Source of the DNA: Candidatus Nomurabacteria bacterium
GTDB lineage: Bacteria > Patescibacteriota > Minisyncoccia > Phycocordibacterales > UBA9973
DNA length: 11,068 nucleotides
Assembly: GCA_023267315.1 (NCBI GenBank)
Contig: JAHFNN010000025.1
Location: 1-11,068 of the forward strand
Direction of reading: 5' to 3'
The notes beneath the pieces were generated by a model. The model did not search any database. It was not told the DNA's origin and saw only the letters and a list, made by a program, of their open reading frames with translations. Below are positions 1 through 6,726 of the stretch, piece after piece (positions within the stretch are counted from its first letter, which is position 1; the number at the start of each line of letters is the position of its first letter). A program made the translations under genes and the position numbers.

Positions 1-632
1 GTCACTACTTTTTGCGGAGTTGAAACTGGTATAGGGGTTGAAGATGTGGTGGAAGCAGGAGAAACAAAACTTGGTGTTCCGAACATTTGTACCACAAAAA
101 TAGTATTATGACCTTGGTAAGTACCTGTCGCAGTCGCGATACCTATTTCTTTGAAACGTGAATCTAAAATATTTGCACGGTGAGTTGGCGAATTGAGCCA
201 TGCGGTCTCAACATCCTGAGATTCAGTGAAATCAATCGCTAAATTTTCTCCTGCATAACGAAATGCGTATCCTGCTTGAACAAACCAATACCATGGCGTT
301 ATACCCTGTGGGCTTGTGTGTGCAAAATAACTATTTTTAGCCATATCTTGCGCTTTCATTTGTGCAGCCGTATCAAGTACCGTATTTCGAACGAGTGCTC
401 CCTCGTTATTTTGTACGCGGCTTTGGTTTGTGAGATCAACAAGGACGGCCGGAAGTACTGCAGCACCAAGATCGGTCTTTCGTAAAATAAACGAGAAACT
501 CCCCGATGTTACAAACAGCACGATAATACCAACGAGAAAAATAGAAACCGAAAGCTCACGAAAAAAGTGTGGCTTAAAATCATTGCCTTCATGTGGAATA
601 AAGTAATGCTTGAGTGCGTGATGCGGTTTCAT
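1..632 (-). CDS. Membrane-anchored CAP (SCP/PR-1-like) domain protein, C-terminus cut by window edge
   Basis: The 210 visible residues begin with a His-rich cytoplasmic stretch, then one hydrophobic segment at about residues 29-49 (SIFLVGIIVLFVTSG), which is probably a signal anchor. A CAP domain follows at about 62-185. CAP hallmarks are visible: FAHTSP with His105, GENLA with Glu129, and an SPTHRANIL block with His151, the residues that line the CAP cavity in this family. After the domain comes a Ser/Thr/Pro-rich tail that runs off the window. CAP proteins of bacteria are extracytoplasmic; their biochemical role is mostly unsettled, so only an outward-facing, wall- or envelope-associated role is inferred. 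The start ATG at 632 is the only one before the hydrophobic segment, and a TATAAT box lies 10 nt upstream of it. No Shine-Dalgarno is present. The gene lies downstream of the surface-protein gene, separated by a palindrome. Confidence 0.88.
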   Translation of the reverse strand, partial: MKPHHALKHYFIPHEGNDFKPHFFRELSVSIFLVGIIVLFVTSGSFSFILRKTDLGAAVLPAVLVDLTNQSRVQNNEGALVRNTVLDTAAQMKAQDMAKNSYFAHTSPQGITPWYWFVQAGYAFRYAGENLAIDFTESQDVETAWLNSPTHRANILDSRFKEIGIATATGTYQGHNTIFVVQMFGTPSFVSPASTTSSTPIPVSTPQKVV

Positions 633-642
633 AAACACGATT

Positions 643-670
643 ATTATAGCACTTTAATTATAAAATACAA
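643..670 (-). promoter_or_regulatory. Putative promoter of the CAP-domain gene
   Basis: Read on the minus strand, TTGTAT (665-670) and a perfect TATAAT (643-648) are separated by 16 bases. The TATAAT ends 10 nt before the ATG at 632, so transcription would start only about 4 nt upstream of the start codon. The -10 is strong and the -35 is weak (3 of 6). Confidence 0.5.
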
Positions 671-681
671 GTGTAAATACG

Positions 682-709
682 TCAAACCCCCGATTAATCG
701 GGGGTTTGA
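682..709 (-). terminator. Perfect 28-nt palindrome, probable terminator of the surface-protein gene
   Basis: The sequence is a perfect inverted repeat centred between 695 and 696, with arms TCAAACCCCCGA and TCGGGGGTTTGA around a TTAA loop. It lies 21 bp past the stop codon of the minus-strand surface-protein gene and forms a GC-rich 12-bp hairpin. No clear T-tract follows on either strand, so it is not a textbook intrinsic terminator. It also sits 11 bp upstream of the putative -35 of the CAP gene and could instead be a binding site. Confidence 0.5.
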
Positions 710-730
710 TTGGCTGTTTATATAATTAAA

Positions 731-1780
731 TTAGTATTGCTTTGTTTCTGGGTTCTTACTCCATGGAATCAACTGATCTTTAGTCGGAGTTGGTAATTGT
801 AGATCAGGACACTTAATGTTATTGATTCTTACCGTACTGGTCTTGTATACGATACCAGTAGCTGCCTTAAGGCCCCATGGATCCAAGATATACTTGGCTT
901 CTTTTAATTGAAATGCGCGAACCGATTTATCAGTCAATGAACCAAAATAACCTGTCACTGGAAGTTTTGCATTCATGTATTCGTTCAAGAAAGTTTGTAG
1001 TGCCTTAACCGCATCAACTTTGTTTTTATACCCAATACGTAGTCCTCGATCAAGTGTCACACCACAGATGTTTGCCGCACCCAAGACTTGGCCTTGTGGT
1101 GGTGGAGGTGTATTCCCTCCAGTAGTCTTTACAGGATCTACTTCACTATTGAGGTTCAAATTATATGAAGCCGTATTTGAAGCATCTCCGTCAGTATGAC
1201 AACCAGGATCGGCTGCATCAATAAGTCCGTCTCCGTCATTATCTTTACCATCAGCACATTGTGCGTACACGATGCCACCGCCTCCTCCACCTCCTCCACC
1301 ATTCTTAGCAAATGTCACCGAGATAGTGTGATCAACAGTCACAGAAGTAAATTCATAACTGAGCGCATTTGGAATGGTTACTCCATCAACAACCAGTGTC
1401 GACACATGGTATCCACTATCTGGAGCAATCACAAAAGTTTCATTATTACCATGAGTAACAGTGACACTTCCTGAAGGGGTTATTGCTCCATTCACTCCAG
1501 CAGATGCTGTAATTGTGTGAGTAAATTGAGAAATACTAAACGATCGAGCTACTTGCGGAGCTGCATTATAATTTCCATCTCCTGCTTGAGAAGCAGTCAC
1601 GGTGCAGCTACCCACTCCTGTAAGATGTACTGTCGCACCCGAAATTGTACATGAATCTTCAGAACCAACAGTAAATGTTACAGGGAGTCCTGATGTACTT
1701 GTCGCACTGACAGAAAAATCAGAATCATTTGTGTTCTTGTCTGTAAGTGAATCAAAGCTAATTGTTTGATCTGCTTTAGC
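731..1780 (-). pseudogene. C-terminal part of the frameshifted surface protein: Ig-like, InlB-like, poly-Gly, PG-binding-like
   Basis: This is the out-of-frame continuation of the gene starting at 3941. With one copy of the 7-bp duplication at 1783-1796 removed it supplies residues 719-1067. In order it holds the third Ig-like repeat (721-803), a divergent InlB-type repeat (about 804-878, ending DHTISVTFAKN), nine glycines (879-887), a Cys-bounded acidic motif containing DNDGDG and ADPGC (893-912), a Pro/Thr linker, and a peptidoglycan-binding-like domain (about 973-1042; VKALQTFLNEY ... VTGYFGSLTDKSVRAFQ). It may bind wall polymer and anchor the protein. The frame has an internal GTG at 1615, but that codon lies inside a repeat and has no promoter or ribosome-binding site near it, so separate expression is unlikely. 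The stop is TAA at 731. Confidence 0.85.
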
Positions 1781-1782
1781 TA

Positions 1783-1796
1783 TATTAAATATTAAA
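1783..1796 (-). repeat. 7-bp tandem duplication causing a frameshift
   Basis: TATTAAA occurs twice in a row (1783-1789 and 1790-1796, plus strand). On the coding strand this reads TTTAATATTTAATATAGC, giving Phe-Asn-Ile then TAA. With a single copy it reads TTT AAT ATA GCT AAA GCA, giving FNIAKA. That matches the repeat-linker consensus seen elsewhere in the protein (FSIAKA, FTIAKA). The gap of 7 bases is exactly what is needed to rejoin the two frames. Confidence 0.9.
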
Positions 1797-3941
1797 TGTC
1801 TGATCTATGCTTGAAGCTGGGTTGTAATTTGAATCCCCTGCTTGAGAAGCAGTCACGGTGCATGAACCAGCACCAGTGATGTGTACGAGATTACCAGTGA
1901 TCGTACAATCTCCTGACGCACTGAAGGTTACTGGAAGTCCTGAATCAGAAGTTGCTGAAACAGTGAAGTCGGTGTCACCGAATGTTTTATCAGTAAGTGG
2001 ACCGAAGGTGATAGATTGATTTGCTTTTGCGATACTAAATGTTCTATCTACTTCTGGTGCAGGATTATAATTCCCGTTTCCACTTTGCGTAGCTGAAACA
2101 GTACAATCACCTGCTCCGGTGATATGTAGCGTATTTCCAGAAAGTTCGCATGCTCCAGAAGTGACCGTAAGCGTTACTGGTAAACCAGATGAAGCACTTC
2201 CTGAAATTGTAAAGTCAGAATCACCAAACGTATGGTTAGCAACAGTAAAAGTTATTACTTGATCCGCTTTCGCAATACTATCGGAAACAGTTCCATTATT
2301 GGTGTTGTAGTTTGTATTACCAGCAAAAGCCCATGCATCAGAACTATATGTACCAGCATTTGTATGTGTAGTAGCTGAAAGATCAAGAAAGGCACTTAGA
2401 TTTTCACTCAACACCCCAAAAGCTGTTCCTGTGGCAATATGAGAAAAACCATCGTATATAACAGAATATGGAGTAACGACTATATCTGCGTCTGCTTTAG
2501 CAATAGTGAAGTTTTTTGAATCACTACTTCCGTTGTAGTTTGAATCACCCGCATAGGTGTAACTTGCGGAAGCTGTTCCAGCATTAGTATTGCTTGAGTA
2601 TATTGCAGAAGGAGTTAGAGATAGACCAGCAACACCAGTTACAGAGACAGTACATGGTGTTTGTGCAGAGCCATTATATGTTACATCAGAACAAGTAACG
2701 ACAGTGGTTGTATTAGCTTTGTTAATAGCGAATGTTTTAGAATCGCTACTTCCGTTGTAGTTTGAATCACCCGCATAGGTGTAACTTGCGGAAGCTGTTC
2801 CAGCGTTAGTATTGTTTGAGTAAGTAGGACTCGGAGTCAAAGACAACCCTCCGGCACCAGTGACAGAAACAGTACATGGTGCCTGAGCAAGACCAGTGTA
2901 TGTTACGTTAGCACAAGTAACGACGGTGGTTGTGTTAGCCTTATTGATTACAAAATTGCCAGCTGAAGCATTACTCAGACTATTGTAATTTACGGTATCT
3001 GTTGGAGTAAAATCAGCAGTAACAGCATATGTTCCTGCATTTGTTGGTAGAGTAGCAGAACCATCATATTTAATATTAGTAACAACACCTGTAATAGACC
3101 CAACAACGGTTGCTGATTGAGTATTTCCGTTAAATGTTACTGGGGAATTTGTTACAGAAAGAGTTGGATTGGCCTTTATAACATCATCATTGTTTGTAAT
3201 CGTACATGTATAGTTATTTCCAGCAACAATCGTGATTGTTCCATCTACTGCACAGTCTCCAGAAATAGTTCCTGTGTATCCTACGAATGCATTTTCACTG
3301 ACCTTATACGCGCCTCCAGCTGGAGTGATGATAAAATCCTTTCCTGTCTCAGAACCAGATGTTGGACTTGCAAAACTACTGCCTCCACCGTTCGGAACAT
3401 CAACATTTGAAGAATTTTTAACACGAATAGTGAAATCAGAAGCAACGGCTGTACCTGGGAATAGGTTGTCATTCACCACGTGCTTTTTTACAGTAAGAAC
3501 TGCAGTCGTTGGTGGGGCAACACAAAATGTCTGCAAATTTGCAGATCCGTCGTTTCCACTTGAGCCTTGGTGATACAAGACTACTGAAAGAGAGGAACTC
3601 GCGGCAATAGGAGTATGAGTTACGGTAAGATCAAAATCGGCGTTCTTCCCAGGCATCGCTGGTACCGTATTATATGAGAGGGTTGTAGTTACTCCATCGC
3701 CCCAGTTGATATCAACATGGTGCTGCGTATCTGTCCCCTGGTTACCAGTATGACCTTTTATTTTAAGCGTAAGAGGACCAGCGATACATGGAATTGTAGA
3801 AGTAACTGGAATTCCATTTATTTCATAAATCTGAACATAGGCGGTAGTAGTTGCTGCAATAGCTTTTAGAGAGAAATTTATTCCCAAAAAGAGTACAGCA
3901 ATAATAATGAAAGAGAGAGCTTTTGATAATTTATTTTTCAT
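1785..3941 (-). CDS. Secreted multi-domain surface protein (MBG and Ig-like repeats), truncated by frameshift
   Basis: The 718-residue product starts with a signal peptide (charged MKNKLSK, hydrophobic core 9-20, likely cleavage after AIA at 27-29). An N-terminal domain with an INWGDG motif (78-83) recalls PKD-type beta folds. Residues 148-252 (LTVKKHVVNDN ... YTCTITNND) resemble a SpaA/prealbumin-type domain. Four MBG-like repeats follow (about 258-334, 335-408, 409-482, 483-558), each with a TNAGTxxxxxxFxGxxNYN-type core, then two bacterial Ig-like repeats (559-638, 639-718) with SGLPVT and HITGAG cores. Cysteines occur in pairs inside each domain that has them, as expected for an exported protein. 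It is probably a cell-surface adhesin or stalk-like protein; the ligand is unknown. The frame stops at TAA 1785 because of a 7-bp duplication, so the wall-binding-like C-terminus is lost. The ATG at 3941 directly precedes the signal peptide. Confidence 0.85.
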   Translation of the reverse strand: MKNKLSKALSFIIIAVLFLGINFSLKAIAATTTAYVQIYEINGIPVTSTIPCIAGPLTLKIKGHTGNQGTDTQHHVDINWGDGVTTTLSYNTVPAMPGKNADFDLTVTHTPIAASSSLSVVLYHQGSSGNDGSANLQTFCVAPPTTAVLTVKKHVVNDNLFPGTAVASDFTIRVKNSSNVDVPNGGGSSFASPTSGSETGKDFIITPAGGAYKVSENAFVGYTGTISGDCAVDGTITIVAGNNYTCTITNNDDVIKANPTLSVTNSPVTFNGNTQSATVVGSITGVVTNIKYDGSATLPTNAGTYAVTADFTPTDTVNYNSLSNASAGNFVINKANTTTVVTCANVTYTGLAQAPCTVSVTGAGGLSLTPSPTYSNNTNAGTASASYTYAGDSNYNGSSDSKTFAINKANTTTVVTCSDVTYNGSAQTPCTVSVTGVAGLSLTPSAIYSSNTNAGTASASYTYAGDSNYNGSSDSKNFTIAKADADIVVTPYSVIYDGFSHIATGTAFGVLSENLSAFLDLSATTHTNAGTYSSDAWAFAGNTNYNTNNGTVSDSIAKADQVITFTVANHTFGDSDFTISGSASSGLPVTLTVTSGACELSGNTLHITGAGDCTVSATQSGNGNYNPAPEVDRTFSIAKANQSITFGPLTDKTFGDTDFTVSATSDSGLPVTFSASGDCTITGNLVHITGAGSCTVTASQAGDSNYNPASSIDQTFNI
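2524..2582 (-). repeat. 59-nt exact direct repeat within the surface-protein gene, copy 1
   Basis: Identical over 59 bases to 2746-2804, with an offset of 222 bp (74 codons, one MBG repeat unit). It encodes AGTASASYTYAGDSNYNGSS-type sequence of the third MBG repeat. Exact identity in an otherwise diverged repeat array points to recent duplication or gene conversion. Confidence 0.9.
2746..2804 (-). repeat. 59-nt exact direct repeat within the surface-protein gene, copy 2
   Basis: The partner of 2524-2582, in the second MBG repeat. Because the offset is a whole number of codons, recombination between the copies would add or delete exactly one 74-residue repeat without breaking the frame. Confidence 0.9.
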
Positions 3942-4276
3942 AATAATGATAGATAATTAATAAAAATGGTAAAAACGACGTGTATACGTTAGTTCTAATA
4001 AGAAAGGTGCTTTATATTTTTGATACTACTGAAAAAAACGAAAATGTCAATGAGGGAGACCCCAAAACCCTCTCAGGTGTGCATAAGGAGTGGATAAGGG
4101 GGTAAAATTTGCATTTTCTATCATTATGTGGTACTATTTTTGACAGATTTTCGCAGTTACCAGGACCCGTAATACAAACATACCCCCACCCGAAATAGTA
4201 AAAACAGCGTGGTTGGAAACAGTAACAAATAGGGCGAAAACGTACATTAAATTTCAAACAATTAAAATCACAAAGA
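3942..4276. other. 335-bp divergent intergenic region
   Basis: This is the longest gene-free stretch, between the divergently transcribed surface-protein gene and the lone plus-strand gene. I see no tRNA, no long inverted repeat and no convincing ORF. It holds the candidate promoter above, an imperfect GAGGG/CCCTC hairpin near 4051-4076, a C-rich run near 4182-4190, and TAAAAT at 4263-4268 that ends 8 nt before the ATG at 4277. Only the promoter assignments can be supported, and weakly. Confidence 0.5.
4020..4050 (-). promoter_or_regulatory. Possible promoter of the surface-protein gene
   Basis: On the minus strand a perfect TTGACA (4045-4050) is followed after 19 bases by TATCAA (4020-4025). 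It would give a leader of about 70 nt before the ATG at 3941. The spacer is longer than optimal and the -10 matches at 4 of 6. A rival is TTTACC-16-TATCAT (3946-3973), whose -10 lies only 4 nt from the ATG, too close for a normal start. Confidence 0.3.
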
Positions 4277-4774
4277 ATGGCAGATTTAAAGTCTAAAATT
4301 AGCAAAGAAAAAGAACTTGATACACTCAGGTGCGGTATTATGGCAGGCATAGTGCTTGATCTATTTAATCAATCAAAGAAGAAACGACTTGAAAGCAAAA
4401 TAAAGCTCACGCTGACAGACCCCGCAATAGCGTCAGCTGCTCTTAAAATTGTTGGTGATGGTGTTGATTTTTTCAACAGCGAACACCAGGACGTACTTTA
4501 TACAACCCCAAAGGATAAAATTACGGATTCGATTTTTCTTCAAACGATGGTTAAAAATTTCACCGGAAACGGCACGAACGATCTTGCAATAACCTTGGAA
4601 TTCGACAAGGCGGTATTGGCAGGTAAAAATCGCGCTGAGATACTACAGGCAAAATCAGTGCATGTTGAATGCCATGAAATCGGATTCATAAAGCAGGCAT
4701 TTGATCTTTCAAACCGCGGCTCTCTTTTAGAACTTCCGGAGATGGAAGCTAAGGAAGAAGCTGTGCTGGCTTAA
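4277..4774 (+). CDS. Hypothetical soluble protein, unknown function
   Basis: I do not recognise this 165-residue protein. It has no signal peptide and no clear membrane segment. The N-terminus is Lys-rich (MADLKSKISKEKELD), followed by a helix-prone stretch with SKKKRLESKIKL (33-44). The middle contains an Asp/Phe-rich portion (DGVDFFNSEH, 61-70), and the C-terminus is acidic (ELPEMEAKEEAVLA). Three residues, His129, Cys132 and His133 in HVECHE, are spaced in a way that could bind a metal, but there is no other support for this. It is the only plus-strand gene here and forms a single-gene unit: a TAAAAT box 8 nt upstream of the start and a strong terminator 28 bp past the TAA. No Shine-Dalgarno precedes the ATG at 4277. 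Codon use looks normal for the region. Coding status rests on length, the terminator and spacing. Confidence 0.72.
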   Translation: MADLKSKISKEKELDTLRCGIMAGIVLDLFNQSKKKRLESKIKLTLTDPAIASAALKIVGDGVDFFNSEHQDVLYTTPKDKITDSIFLQTMVKNFTGNGTNDLAITLEFDKAVLAGKNRAEILQAKSVHVECHEIGFIKQAFDLSNRGSLLELPEMEAKEEAVLA

Positions 4775-4802
4775 ACTTAATTTTTAATTGTTATTTAACA
4801 TC

Positions 4803-4843
4803 CTACCCCGTAGACGCATGCGTTTATGGGGTAGTATTTTTTT
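4803..4843 (+). terminator. Rho-independent terminator of the hypothetical plus-strand gene
   Basis: A 15-bp stem formed by CTACCCCGTAGACGC and GCGTTTATGGGGTAG (two G-T wobbles, tight AT loop; 4803-4834) is followed by TATTTTTTT (4835-4843). This is a textbook intrinsic terminator on the plus strand. It lies between two convergent genes. The T-run is only on the plus-strand side, so it should act mainly on the plus-strand transcript. Confidence 0.9.
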
Positions 4844-4846
4844 ATA

Positions 4847-5482
4847 TTAAAAATGCCCAGTAAATGTCGGGTAGAAATTGAAAAAACCATACAATATCGC
4901 TGTAAAATTGAGTGCTGCGTGGGCAATCGAGATTAGAATCAGGTTCGGATATTTATAATATATTGCTGCAAAACCAAGCCCGCCAACGAAGGCCAAAGGG
5001 AGCGAAAGTGCTGGGTTTGGATACATAATATGAAGTAAGGAAAATAATCCTGCATTCACCAGAATGATGAGCCACCATTTCTTTAATGCTTTTTCAAGCA
5101 CCGGCATAAGAAACCCTCGAAATGCAAATTCTTGAAAAAAACTGACTGGAATAAACAGAAGGACAAAAGCTGGCTTGGTCCACCAAAATGGCAATGGTTC
5201 ATGATTTAAATATTCTCCAAACTGCGCAAGTCCGACAATACAAATAATTGTAAATAGTAGATATACAACCATTTGTTTAGTTGGAGTATGTTTCTGTATT
5301 CCTAGCTCAGATAAACTCCAATTCTGATGAATAACAACCGCCAGCATTAACAACGCGGAACCAGCAAGTACCACCATCCGATAATCTATTGGTAAAATGT
5401 GATAATAAATCAAAAGAATCGGCAGTACAAAAAGATAAAAAATGTAGATGAGTGCCAACTCTTTATCTAGTATAGTATTCAT
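4847..5482 (-). CDS. CPBP (CAAX/Abi-type) family intramembrane protease-like protein
   Basis: The 211-residue polytopic membrane protein carries the three motifs of the CPBP/Rce1 family. Motif 1 is QEFAFRG (117-123), corresponding to EExxxR with Gln in place of the first Glu. Motif 2 is FSLLH (147-151). Motif 3 is HAALN (188-192), matching HxxxN. Hydrophobic segments run at about 10-30, 36-50, 71-87, 104-117, 136-150, 158-176 and 180-203. Family members are glutamate-dependent membrane proteases that cleave prenylated substrates in eukaryotes and, in bacteria, take part in bacteriocin immunity, signalling or protein maturation; the substrate here is unknown. The first Glu of motif 1 is regarded as catalytic in Rce1-type enzymes, so activity is uncertain. 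The ATG at 5482 is 6 bp after the DUF2231 stop codon, implying one operon and probably coupled translation. Confidence 0.87.
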   Translation of the reverse strand: MNTILDKELALIYIFYLFVLPILLIYYHILPIDYRMVVLAGSALLMLAVVIHQNWSLSELGIQKHTPTKQMVVYLLFTIICIVGLAQFGEYLNHEPLPFWWTKPAFVLLFIPVSFFQEFAFRGFLMPVLEKALKKWWLIILVNAGLFSLLHIMYPNPALSLPLAFVGGLGFAAIYYKYPNLILISIAHAALNFTAILYGFFNFYPTFTGHF

Positions 5483-5488
5483 GATGTA

Positions 5489-6019
5489 TTAGTGTACAAA
5501 CAATTGATAGAAAAACGTCACTACCGGATCAACGGTCGGACCATAGACGATAGAAGCGCCTAATGCGCCTGTTGTGGTAACAGCAAAGAGTCCTGAAAGT
5601 GCCAAAATCACGAGCACCCAAGATTTCATGATAAAAAGCTGTATGTTAGTAAGAATCGTCCATATTTTTTGAATTATTTTTTTCTGCTCAAGCCGTGTCA
5701 TGAAATCTGAGAGGTCTTGATTGATCCAAGAAATAAGGTAGGCAATCGCGATGATACTGAAAATAAGCGTGGTGATGTTTGCCCACAGTGAATGGATTTC
5801 CACTATTTTATGAAACGTAGGATCATTCGAGAGATGTTCTGCCATCTCCCCTGTTGCGAGAGCAATTTTCGCAGCAACAATACCTGCCACAACTAAAAAA
5901 AGTTTGATATAAAACCATTCGCGCCGTACAAGTATTTTTTTAAAACGAATCAATTCCAGAATCGCATACACAGTAAAAAGAGCAACTGGAAAATGCACAA
6001 AAATAGGGTGAATATTCAT
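5489..6019 (-). CDS. DUF2231 family membrane protein
   Basis: The 176-residue protein opens with MNIHPIFVHFPVALF, the HPxxVHFPIAL-type signature of DUF2231. It has four likely membrane segments (about 10-25, 38-56, 80-98, 132-150). Between segments 2 and 3 lie TGE (56-58), His62, His70 and His76 (FHKIVEIHSLWA), and after segment 4 a GALGASIVYGP block (151-161), also typical of the family. The membrane-placed histidines resemble a haem- or metal-binding arrangement, but the function of the family is not established. The usual His near the last block (LVYxHG type) is replaced by Pro here. It is first in an operon with the CPBP protease, 6 bp away. GGAG occurs 12 nt before the ATG at 6019, too far for a normal ribosome-binding site and overlapping a putative promoter spacer. 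Confidence 0.82.
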   Translation of the reverse strand: MNIHPIFVHFPVALFTVYAILELIRFKKILVRREWFYIKLFLVVAGIVAAKIALATGEMAEHLSNDPTFHKIVEIHSLWANITTLIFSIIAIAYLISWINQDLSDFMTRLEQKKIIQKIWTILTNIQLFIMKSWVLVILALSGLFAVTTTGALGASIVYGPTVDPVVTFFYQLFVH

Positions 6020-6025
6020 GAACTC

Positions 6026-6054
6026 ATTTTACTCCGTTCTATAAAATACACCAA
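6026..6054 (-). promoter_or_regulatory. Putative promoter of the DUF2231-CPBP operon
   Basis: On the minus strand TTGGTG (6049-6054) and TAAAAT (6026-6031) are 17 bases apart, and the TAAAAT ends 6 nt before the ATG at 6019. Transcription would then begin at or next to the start codon. The -35 is weak. The -10 context, AGTAAAATGA, is identical to that upstream of the DUF2914 gene at 10467-10472. Confidence 0.42.
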
Positions 6055-6069
6055 GAGAAGTTGGGTATA

Positions 6070-6684
6070 CTACGAGTAGATAGAGGATGTCTTATTTTTA
6101 AAAAAATGTTCAAAAAGAAATACCACACCCATTGCAATCAACGCGCCCAAAAATGCCACCGCCATATCTTTGGGTGCATCAAATATATCTCCTTGAATCC
6201 CTAAAAATGTACTTGAAGCTGATGGGCTCACATGGACTGCCGCAACCCATTCAAAAATCTCATATAGTGCTCCAAGTGAGAGAATAAGTGAAAGCGGGAC
6301 AAGATGATTGTAATGATTCCGGTTTCCAGTTTTAGTGATAAACATTTCACGAATCGGATAAAACCAAAGGACCCCGAAGGCAAAATGAGTTACCCGATCA
6401 TACATATTCCGCGTTGTATGCAACAGAGAACCAATCCACTGACCAAACGAGACACCTACGACACTATAATGAGAAGAGATAAGTGGCAACACCATGTAGA
6501 TAGTAATCAACGTGTACGAAATATCAGAAAGTTTAAAATGTCTGGCTATTAAAATAATAACCGGCGCAGCAATTAAAACTGGAAGTGCTTCCAAAAACCA
6601 ATCAATTCGTGATTGAGGATTGATAGCAGACCAAATGACGGTCGCAATAAAAATAAACAGGAGAAACCACCGGTAATTAGTCAT
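6070..6684 (-). CDS. yjdF: DUF2238 / YjdF-type inner membrane protein
   Basis: The 204-residue protein has the conserved blocks of the DUF2238 family: YDRVTHFAFG (95-104), YEIFEW (141-146) and FLGIQGDIFDAPKDMA (160-175). About five to six membrane segments are visible, including 6-20, 33-48, 55-71, 101-114, 128-145 and 172-192. Length is close to that of E. coli YjdF (about 209 residues). Function is unknown; the conserved Asp, His and Glu residues near the membrane surface suggest an enzyme or ion-binding site, which is inference only. The ATG at 6684 begins directly before the first segment and has a perfect TATAAT 9 nt upstream. It follows the rRNA methyltransferase gene by 42 bp and precedes the DUF2231 gene by 50 bp. 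The symbol reflects family membership, not proven equivalence. Confidence 0.82.
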   Translation of the reverse strand: MTNYRWFLLFIFIATVIWSAINPQSRIDWFLEALPVLIAAPVIILIARHFKLSDISYTLITIYMVLPLISSHYSVVGVSFGQWIGSLLHTTRNMYDRVTHFAFGVLWFYPIREMFITKTGNRNHYNHLVPLSLILSLGALYEIFEWVAAVHVSPSASSTFLGIQGDIFDAPKDMAVAFLGALIAMGVVFLFEHFFKNKTSSIYS

Positions 6685-6693
6685 ATGTACAAT

Positions 6694-6699
6694 ATTATA
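6694..6699 (-). promoter_or_regulatory. TATAAT box upstream of the YjdF-type gene
   Basis: A perfect -10 hexamer on the minus strand that ends 9 nt before the ATG at 6684, implying a leader of about 3 nt. I see no good -35 at 16-18 bases; TTGGTG lies 20 bases upstream. The box is downstream of the methyltransferase stop codon, so it could drive the membrane-protein gene on its own. Confidence 0.4.
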
Positions 6700-6726
6700 C
6701 GTGGAAGTATTGAAAAAGGCACCAAA

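Noticed and set aside
1613..1615. GTG as start of an independent gene for the C-terminal half of the surface protein
   Set aside because: The codon is Val774 inside an Ig-like repeat whose preceding 55 residues are also intact in the same frame, and there is no promoter or signal peptide.
4140..4145. Perfect TTGACA on the plus strand upstream of the hypothetical gene
   Set aside because: No -10-like hexamer follows at 15-19 bases (the sequence there is GGACCC), so it is not supported as a promoter.
4012..4350. 112-codon minus-strand ORF overlapping the start of the plus-strand gene
   Set aside because: It overlaps the intergenic region and another gene, its translation is low in recognisable structure, and no promoter or start signal supports it.
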